Assembly (NCBI GenBank): GCA_029881775.1
Contig: JAOULY010000024.1
Coordinates: 1-13,415 of the forward strand
Reading direction: 5' to 3'
Source of the DNA: Gammaproteobacteria bacterium
GTDB lineage: Bacteria; Pseudomonadota; Gammaproteobacteria; UBA9214
DNA: 13,415 bases
Part shown: positions 13,328 to 13,415 of the stretch, in pieces
How positions within the stretch are numbered: position 1 is the first letter of the stretch
Layout of the letters: each line of letters starts with the position of its first letter
Translations under genes and position numbers: made by a program
The notes under the pieces: model-generated
The model's input: the letters and a program-made list of their open reading frames with translations, nothing else
The model's database searches: none
Told to the model about the DNA's origin: nothing

Positions 13328-13415
13328 TTAATTACGGACACTGCTGGCCCGGTCGTCAAGCGCAGACACATCCGCCAGTTCGATAAACTTCCTGGACAGC
13401 CTTACCAGGCCCTTC
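13328..13415 (-). CDS. Second Crp/Fnr-family regulator, partial (C-terminal end only)
   Basis: The minus-strand frame entering from the right edge reads KGLVRLSRKFIELADVSALD and stops at 13330-13328 after 29 codons. It aligns with the last residues of the Crp/Fnr protein at 3963-4667 (SWVRLSRKNIELIDNQSLSD), sharing VRLSRK.IEL and the spacing to the terminus. This is the wing of the winged helix-turn-helix and the short tail beyond it. The gene is convergent with the HemA-domain gene, 23 bases away. The assignment rests on a short stretch, but the match is specific. Confidence 0.7.
   Translation of the reverse strand, partial: KGLVRLSRKFIELADVSALDDRASSVRN

Noticed and set aside
1..13415. Mobile elements, tRNA or rRNA genes, CRISPR arrays
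   Set aside because: I saw no transposase-like frame, long terminal inverted repeat, tRNA cloverleaf, rRNA segment or spaced direct repeats. The accessory look comes from gene content only.

Overview
The window looks like chromosomal DNA from a gammaproteobacterium of medium GC. I infer this from the Gram-negative export signals, the outer-membrane barrel, the cytochrome c5 type and the Crp/Fnr type; no taxonomic marker gene is present. Nearly every gene product is exported, and six are c-type cytochromes with 13 CXXCH haem sites between them (4+3+1+3+1+1). No terminal oxidase, reductase, quinol dehydrogenase or cytochrome maturation gene is seen. The overall picture is an electron-transfer locus spanning periplasm and outer membrane, of the porin-cytochrome (extracellular electron transfer) kind. 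The direction of electron flow and the substrate cannot be read from the sequence.

Layout. (1) Minus strand, 1-3666: a tetrahaem cytochrome, a hairpin with a T-rich tract (probable partial terminator), an exported SurA/PpiC-type parvulin, and a large outer-membrane beta-barrel that runs off the left edge. (2) Minus strand, 3963-5852: an NHL-repeat lipoprotein followed by a Crp/Fnr-family regulator. (3) Plus strand, 6117-11710: a tight six-gene operon of trihaem cytochrome, Sel1-repeat protein, monohaem cytochrome, two exported 'two-component regulator propeller' proteins, and a second trihaem cytochrome. It closes with a hairpin that overlaps the last stop codon. (4) Minus strand, 11730-12038: a cytochrome c5. 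(5) Plus strand, 12489-13304: a monohaem cytochrome and a 119-residue protein that matches the C-terminal dimerisation domain of glutamyl-tRNA reductase (HemA) but has no catalytic part. (6) Minus strand, right edge: the C-terminus of a second Crp/Fnr paralogue.

Regulation. A palindrome close to TGTGACTAAGTCACA occurs upstream of the tetrahaem cytochrome (twice), the six-gene operon and the last cytochrome, with a weaker copy upstream of cytochrome c5. At each of these four promoters an AT-rich -10-like hexamer lies about 31-33 bp from the site centre (site A for the tetrahaem gene), as expected for a class II activator site near -41. The simplest reading is one regulon of cytochrome genes controlled by the locus's own Crp/Fnr protein(s). 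The stand-alone HemA-dimerisation-domain protein could link haem supply to this large haem demand. That link is an inference and is the most novel point in the window.
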